Shown here piece by piece: positions 14,451 through 18,581 of a stretch of DNA of 18,581 bases. Position 1 is the stretch's first letter. The number at the start of each line of letters is the position of its first letter. Source of the DNA: an uncultured Solobacterium sp. (GTDB taxonomy: Bacteria; Bacillota_I; Bacilli_A; Erysipelotrichales; Erysipelotrichaceae); assembly GCA_900543035.1 (NCBI GenBank), contig UQPV01000051.1, forward strand, positions 1 to 18,581, read 5' to 3'. The notes beneath the pieces were generated by a model. It worked only from the letters and a program-made list of their open reading frames with translations. It was not told the DNA's origin and ran no database searches. A program made the position numbers and the translations under genes.

Positions 14451-14790
14451 TCACGCTTCCTCGAAATGTGCCGAATCTGGCAATGGATTGCTTTTGGTCC
14501 GCATGAACCTTTATGTCGGATACGAGATATATCATCTGATCACAGCGCAGAAAACAGATGATATGCCAGAGGAAATCAGGGGTTTTGATGAGAACATATA
14601 TCTGTCTCCAATCATGTTATTTGAGTATTTCAATCTGTTGGATGAATATGGCGCACTGACAGGCAAAGCTGTTATCCTCTGTGGATTAGGTATGGTTAAG
14701 TTTTCTTTTCTGCTTAACTTTTTATTGCCGAAATACTTACAAAACGATGACGAAAACAAGCACTTTTGTTGCATATCATTCAAAATGTAA
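14447..14790 (+). pseudogene. Unrecognised ORF, apparently frameshifted
   Basis: An ATG overlapping the previous stop (ATGA) reads MITLPRNVPNLAMDCFWSA and then stops at 14506. The next frame, from ATG 14503, runs 95 residues, containing MNLYVGYEIYHLITAQ and a hydrophobic segment FSFLLNFLLPKYL near the end. The second ATG has no Shine-Dalgarno site, so one gene broken by a single frameshift is likelier than two overlapping genes. No family is recognised. The hydrophobic end may be membrane-associated. The sequence 14791-14957 that follows is AT-rich, with a short TCATCA/TGATGA hairpin and no clear gene; a promoter for the glycosyltransferase unit may lie there. Confidence 0.4.
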
Positions 14791-14957
14791 GAAAATGGAA
14801 TGATACAGATTTTACATCCTGCAAGTTATGTATAAAAACTGGTTAGTAAGTGGACAAAAGGTCTTTTTCGATGTATATTTATTATTAGTTTTTGGAAGAA
14901 TTGTCATCATTTTACGTGATGATTCCCTGAAAGACCATCAAAAAGGGGTTGGGTATT

Positions 14958-15563
14958 GTGCTGTACGAGAGGTATGCGAAACGAGTCATCGATCTGGTCT
15001 TAGGCATCGTGATCCTGGTGATCCTTTCACCGGTGTTTCTGATCCTCATGATCATGATCAAGCTTGATTCCAGCGGTCCGGTATTTTTCAGGCAAAAGCG
15101 AGTAGGAAGAGATAAGACTTATTTTAGTATTCTGAAGTTTCGAACCATGCGGACGGATGCACCGAAAGACATGCCGACGCATCTGCTTCAGCATCCGGAT
15201 GCGTTCATTACAAGAGTTGGAAAGTTTCTTCGGAAAACGAGTCTTGATGAACTTCCGCAGCTGCTCAATATCATCAAGGGCGACATGTCATTCATCGGTC
15301 CTAGACCTGCGCTTTGGAATCAGTATGATCTGATCGAAGAGCGCGATCGCTATCACGCCAATGAGATCCGTCCGGGGATGAGCGGCTGGGCGCAGATCAA
15401 CGGTAGAGACGAACTGGAGATCAGCGTCAAGGCAAAACTGGATGGGGAATACCGCAGGAGGATGAGTCTGTTGTTTGACATTCGCTGCTTTGTCGGCACA
15501 TTCTTTTCTGTGCTCAGACAGGATGGTGTCGTAGAAGGTGCGCAGCCGATGAAGGAGCAGTAG
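14958..15563 (+). CDS. Priming sugar-phosphate transferase (undecaprenyl-phosphate type)
   Basis: This short-form (201-residue) bacterial sugar transferase loads the first sugar-1-phosphate from a UDP-sugar onto undecaprenyl phosphate at the membrane. Visible are one N-terminal membrane segment (about 8-34), SSGPVFFRQKRVG, KFRTM, SLDELPQLLNIIKGDMS with IGPRP next to it, and RPGMSGWAQINGRD. The frame is open to a TTG at 14949, but AAAGGGG abuts that codon. The GTG at 14958 has the right spacing, and its product opens with LYERYAKRVIDL, as in the family. It starts the glycosyltransferase unit, and the next gene begins three bases after its stop. The sugar (Gal, Glc, or an amino sugar) cannot be told from sequence alone. 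Confidence 0.88.
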   Translation: MLYERYAKRVIDLVLGIVILVILSPVFLILMIMIKLDSSGPVFFRQKRVGRDKTYFSILKFRTMRTDAPKDMPTHLLQHPDAFITRVGKFLRKTSLDELPQLLNIIKGDMSFIGPRPALWNQYDLIEERDRYHANEIRPGMSGWAQINGRDELEISVKAKLDGEYRRRMSLLFDIRCFVGTFFSVLRQDGVVEGAQPMKEQ

Positions 15564-15565
15564 GA

Positions 15566-16648
15566 ATGAATATCTTTTTGATCACCAATCATTCATTCAT
15601 GTTGTATAAATTCCGCAAGGAACTGATCCAACAGCTGCTTACTGCTCATCATATCACGCTTGTCATGCCGGCAAGGGAGTATACAGAGGCTTTCCGACAG
15701 ATGGGATGTGACATCATGGACGTGGATGTTGACCGAAGAGGAATCAATCCCTTGACTGATTATCGTCTGTTACGTACATATCGAACGATCTTGAAGCAGC
15801 ATCATCCGGACATGGTCCTTACTTACTCCATTAAACCAAATATTTATGCTGGAATGGCTGCGGCTAAGCTTCATATTCCTTATTGTGCAAACATCACTGG
15901 TCTGGGCACAGCATTTCAGCGGAAGGTGCTGGCGAATTTCGTTACTGTACTTTATCGTTATGCATTTCGTAAAGTCAAAACAGTATTTTTTGAGAATCAG
16001 AGCAATTTAAATGAGTTCTTGAATCGCTCCATTCTAAAGAAAGAGAAAACGTGCTTGTTAAGCGGCGCTGGTGTCAATCTTCAGGAATTTCAGTGTGATG
16101 AATGTCCCGAAGGACAAACGACGAATTTCATTTTTGTCGGCAGGATCATGAAAGAAAAAGGTGTTGATGAATTATTGGAAGCTTTCCGACGACTGGAGAA
16201 TGATCATGAACAAGTTCATCTGGACATTGTCGGCCCGTTTGAGGATGATTATGAAGAAGAGATGAAGCGGCTTGAACATGATCCTAATTGCCGATATTGC
16301 GGCTTTCAGAATGATGTCAGACCATTTCTGGCAAAGGCACATTGTCTTGTGCTTCCTTCGTATCATGAAGGAATGGCAAATACCATTTTAGAGGCTGCGG
16401 CATACAGCCGGGCCGTTATCGCCAGTGATATTCCGGGATGTAGAGAAGGAATAGCCGATCAGAATAGCGGCTATCTGGTCAAGAAAAAAGATGCAAATGA
16501 TCTTTATGAAAAGATGAAGCAATTTGCTCAGCAATCACATGAAGAGAGGCGGCAGATGGGCAGAGAAGGAAGAAAGCTGATGGAGCAGAAGTTTGATAAA
16601 CAGAGGGTTGTTGATCAAACTATTTCGGCGATTGAAAGACAGGAGTGA
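15566..16648 (+). CDS. Glycosyltransferase family 4, capsule/exopolysaccharide type
   Basis: The 360-residue GT-B enzyme has an N-terminal acceptor half, with LTYSIKPNIYAGMAA and NITGLGTAF typical of CapM/PglA-like transferases. Its C-terminal nucleotide half carries FVGRIMKEKGVDELLEA, DIVGPF and LPSYHEGMANTILEAAA, where the two Glu of the E-x7-E site bind the sugar nucleotide. It should add the second sugar to the lipid-linked primer made by the preceding enzyme, on the cytosolic face of the membrane. GGAGCAGTAGG before the ATG overlaps the end of the upstream gene, indicating coupled translation. The EpsG-like gene begins five bases after its stop. Donor sugar and linkage are unknown; the family assignment is firm. 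Confidence 0.87.
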   Translation: MNIFLITNHSFMLYKFRKELIQQLLTAHHITLVMPAREYTEAFRQMGCDIMDVDVDRRGINPLTDYRLLRTYRTILKQHHPDMVLTYSIKPNIYAGMAAAKLHIPYCANITGLGTAFQRKVLANFVTVLYRYAFRKVKTVFFENQSNLNEFLNRSILKKEKTCLLSGAGVNLQEFQCDECPEGQTTNFIFVGRIMKEKGVDELLEAFRRLENDHEQVHLDIVGPFEDDYEEEMKRLEHDPNCRYCGFQNDVRPFLAKAHCLVLPSYHEGMANTILEAAAYSRAVIASDIPGCREGIADQNSGYLVKKKDANDLYEKMKQFAQQSHEERRQMGREGRKLMEQKFDKQRVVDQTISAIERQE

Positions 16649-16652
16649 TGTA

Positions 16653-17771
16653 ATGAGAGAATTACTGATTATTCTTGCCATTGTAACTGGCTTGGCTTAT
16701 CTGTCACAGAGACAGTCGATGAAAGTGACAAACGGAGATGGCAGAAAGCACTGGGATATCTATTTGATCATCCTGCTTGTCTTTCTGATCCTGTTTGCGG
16801 GACTGCGGACCAGTTATAACGATACGGGAAACTATATCGCAGGATTTAATACTTCTGTTGGAATTAGAGAGTTCCTTTCGAATCCGGACAATCTGCAGCC
16901 ATTAGAAAATCCACTATTTTATGGCTTTCAAGCGTTGATCAGAACATTTACGGATAATGTAAATGTGTTTTTTATGATTTGTGCTGTCATCGTGAATTTC
17001 TTAAATGTTCGTTTTATCAAGCGAAATACGGAAATCAACGATTTTGCATTCAGCATGTTTCTCTATGTGGCTTTAGGCACGTTGATGTTATCCATTGCGG
17101 CACAAAAACAAATTCTAGCAATGTCCATCCTGACATTAGCATTGAATCAGTTGATTGACCGCAAGTATATCAGTTATTACATCATTGTATTAATTGCTGG
17201 ATTGATTCATTCTTATGCATGGCTTTTTTTATTCTTTCCGTTGCTTGTCACAAAACCGTGGAGCTTCAGAACATTTGTTTTGTTAGGAATCACAGTTGGT
17301 ATCATGTCTGTGTTTCAGACCGCAATCGAAACGTTTGTGGACGTTGCCGACCAGGCTGGAAAGAACATTCCTATGGAAGAAGTATTTGACGGCAATAGAA
17401 TGAATATTTATCGAGTAGCTGTTTACGCCGTTGTACCTATCACAGCACTTTTATTTAAAAGAAGAATTAATGATCAAATTGATCGCAGACACAGCATATT
17501 TATTCAAATGAGTATCATGTGTATGATCTTTATGATGCTGGGAACAATGAACGGCGCAAATATGTTTGGACGCAGCGCAAACTATTTTGAAATTGGAATG
17601 ATCTGCGTTATGCCCTGGATAATCAGATGCTTGTTTACTAGACAGTCAGTCATGATGGTTACATTGATTGCTTCTATGTGTTTCATTGGGTTTTATCTCT
17701 ATGATAATAACGGATTTAACACCAATTATCACTATATTTCACCAATACGATTTATTTCTGAAGTTATCTAA
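16653..17771 (+). CDS. EpsG-family membrane protein, likely polysaccharide polymerase
   Basis: The 372-residue protein has about ten hydrophobic segments and the family's early external motif GLRTSYNDTGNYI, then LSIAAQKQILAMSIL and LIAGLIHSYAW. EpsG/Wzy-like proteins join lipid-linked repeat units outside the membrane. The ATG at 16653 follows AGGAG. An extension of the frame to 16593 overlaps the glycosyltransferase and is rejected. The position after primer and transferase genes fits the pathway. The 3' half grows AT-richer by eye, approaching the junction downstream. Substrate is not known. Confidence 0.8.
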   Translation: MRELLIILAIVTGLAYLSQRQSMKVTNGDGRKHWDIYLIILLVFLILFAGLRTSYNDTGNYIAGFNTSVGIREFLSNPDNLQPLENPLFYGFQALIRTFTDNVNVFFMICAVIVNFLNVRFIKRNTEINDFAFSMFLYVALGTLMLSIAAQKQILAMSILTLALNQLIDRKYISYYIIVLIAGLIHSYAWLFLFFPLLVTKPWSFRTFVLLGITVGIMSVFQTAIETFVDVADQAGKNIPMEEVFDGNRMNIYRVAVYAVVPITALLFKRRINDQIDRRHSIFIQMSIMCMIFMMLGTMNGANMFGRSANYFEIGMICVMPWIIRCLFTRQSVMMVTLIASMCFIGFYLYDNNGFNTNYHYISPIRFISEVI

Positions 17772-17783
17772 AGGGGGATGATC

Positions 17784-17897
17784 ATGAAACAGCCAATCAG
17801 AATGCTGCATATGATATTAAATATGATAAACAAAATACTAGAACCATTATTATTTAATATATATATTAATAATTTGCTATTTTTGATGAGAAACTAA
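17784..17897 (+). pseudogene. 5' stub of a lost glycosyltransferase gene
   Basis: After a good GGGGGA site an ATG reads MKQPIRMLHMILNM, which is how many GT4 enzymes start (KPIRILHV-x-NM, normally followed by a Gly-rich GGAE loop). Here the sequence instead turns into very AT-rich codons and stops after 37 residues. The break lies around 17820-17830. It follows EpsG by 12 bp, as a real operon member would. I infer that the rest was replaced by the AT-rich gene that follows. It may be translated but cannot be an enzyme. Confidence 0.6.
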
Positions 17898-17928
17898 TTA
17901 TAATGTTGATTAATCAAGTATTAGTTTT
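17891..17928. repeat. Inverted repeat with central perfect palindrome before the last gene
   Basis: AAACTAAT (17891-17898) and ATTAGTTT (17920-17927) are exact reverse complements flanking the palindrome TTGATTAATCAA (17906-17917). A TATAAT lies between the outer arm and the palindrome. This could be an operator or a cruciform next to a promoter for the incoming gene, or simple AT-rich chance. Confidence 0.4.
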
Positions 17929-17956
17929 AAATAAGCTTTAAAAAGGAGAATTAGAA

Positions 17957-18581
17957 ATGTCTATCCATGTTTTACAGTTTTTTTCAACACTAAACAATGG
18001 TGGCGCGGAAAATCGAATGATGGATGTTTATAGATGCATAAATTCTGAATTAGTTACTTTTGATTTTGCTGTAGTTCATAAAGGAAAGCATTTTTTTGAT
18101 AATGAAATCAAAGGAAAGGGATCGAAAAAGTATATTTTTCCTGACCCAAGGGAGGGTTTAATAAAAAACTATTTAACATTAGTAAAGTTTTTTAAGTCAC
18201 ATTCTTTTCAGGCTGTTCATACTCATGTGTCTTGGTATGGAGGAGTAGTATTGATGGCTGCAAAAAGGGCTGGGGTGGAGATTCGTATAGCACATGCTAG
18301 AGATTCCGAAAGTCCAAATAGAAGTTTAAGGGATTCTTTAATTTGTAATATTGGAAAAATATTAATATCATTGTCAGCTACACAGAGAATTGCAATTTCA
18401 CAAGAAGCAGCGGCAAACATTTTTGGGAAAAAAGTAGTTAAAAAAGGGACGTATTTATTTGTTCCAAATGCAATTGATCAAAAGAAATATCGAGTTTTAA
18501 ATAAAGATGAAAAAACTAGTTTGAGAAAAAAACTCGGTATACCGAACGATAGAAAGGCGTATGTAACGATTGCAAATTTGC
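17957..18581 (+). CDS. Glycosyltransferase family 4, AT-rich (partial, runs off right edge)
   Basis: 208 codons of a GT-B enzyme are visible: MSIHVLQFFSTLNNGGAENR (the donor/acceptor glycine loop), AVHTHVSWYGGVVLMAA, RIAHARDSES and FVPNAIDQKKY, the last leading into the inter-domain linker. The C-terminal nucleotide-binding half is beyond the window. The start has AAAAGGAGAA eight bases before the ATG. Base composition is far more AT-rich than the genes 1-10 kb upstream, and the gene follows a truncated glycosyltransferase start, so recent acquisition is likely. It probably adds a further sugar to the repeat unit. Donor and linkage are unknown. Confidence 0.82.
   Translation, partial: MSIHVLQFFSTLNNGGAENRMMDVYRCINSELVTFDFAVVHKGKHFFDNEIKGKGSKKYIFPDPREGLIKNYLTLVKFFKSHSFQAVHTHVSWYGGVVLMAAKRAGVEIRIAHARDSESPNRSLRDSLICNIGKILISLSATQRIAISQEAAANIFGKKVVKKGTYLFVPNAIDQKKYRVLNKDEKTSLRKKLGIPNDRKAYVTIANL

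Noticed and set aside
14695..14726. GTTAAG/CTTAAC with a T-run as a terminator
   Set aside because: Only six A/T-rich pairs with a 12-base loop, lying inside an open frame. Too weak to list.
14949..14957. TTG at 14949 as start of the priming transferase
   Set aside because: The ribosome site abuts this codon. The GTG at 14958 has proper spacing and aligns with the family.

Overview
The window looks like a chromosome segment of a gut-type Gram-positive bacterium (Bacillota). Shine-Dalgarno sites are strong (AGGAGG, AAGGAGG), genes are tightly packed, and there is a Gram-positive phosphoregulated exopolysaccharide locus. The style suggests Erysipelotrichia or a relative, but no marker gene fixes the taxon. 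Composition is patchy by eye: about 1-5.2 kb is AT-rich, about 6.1-13.5 kb is clearly GC-richer, and the last 0.8 kb is strongly AT-rich. This suggests an assembled accessory region.

Left region (1-5.7 kb). A tyrosine integrase cut off before its second catalytic motif lies beside two tandem cassettes. Each cassette is promoter, ~127-residue cysteine-containing peptide, stem-loop, radical SAM/SPASM enzyme. The peptides share a nearly invariant first 23 residues and diverge afterwards, which is the pattern of a ribosomally made, post-translationally modified peptide (RiPP) precursor family. The first cassette's enzyme is a pseudogene that has also lost two cluster-binding cysteines. The second enzyme is intact and could serve all precursors. 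A third precursor with the same leader lies on the opposite strand beyond a ~220-bp inverted-repeat element. A divergent 56-residue peptide without cysteine carries the same YxxP leader motif.

Middle region (6.1-13.5 kb). One dense operon encodes a PF14907-type nucleotidyltransferase-fold protein, a fused ABC exporter, a CpsB/YwqE-type PHP tyrosine phosphatase, a membrane-anchored Ig-like protein, and two paralogous Wzc-type bacterial tyrosine kinases (BY-kinases), each with its own tyrosine-rich tail. It ends at a strong terminator.

Right region (13.5-18.6 kb). First come small unrecognised ORFs in decay: one split by a 13-bp tandem duplication, another apparently frameshifted. The polysaccharide assembly genes follow: priming sugar-phosphate transferase, GT4 glycosyltransferase, EpsG-like polymerase, a 5' stub of a lost glycosyltransferase, and the start of an AT-rich replacement glycosyltransferase that runs off the window. 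The polysaccharide genes form a working pathway: lipid-linked priming, sugar addition, polymerisation, and control by the kinase/phosphatase set. The RiPP-like cassettes are the most likely undescribed system. No tRNA, rRNA, CRISPR array or replication origin was recognised.
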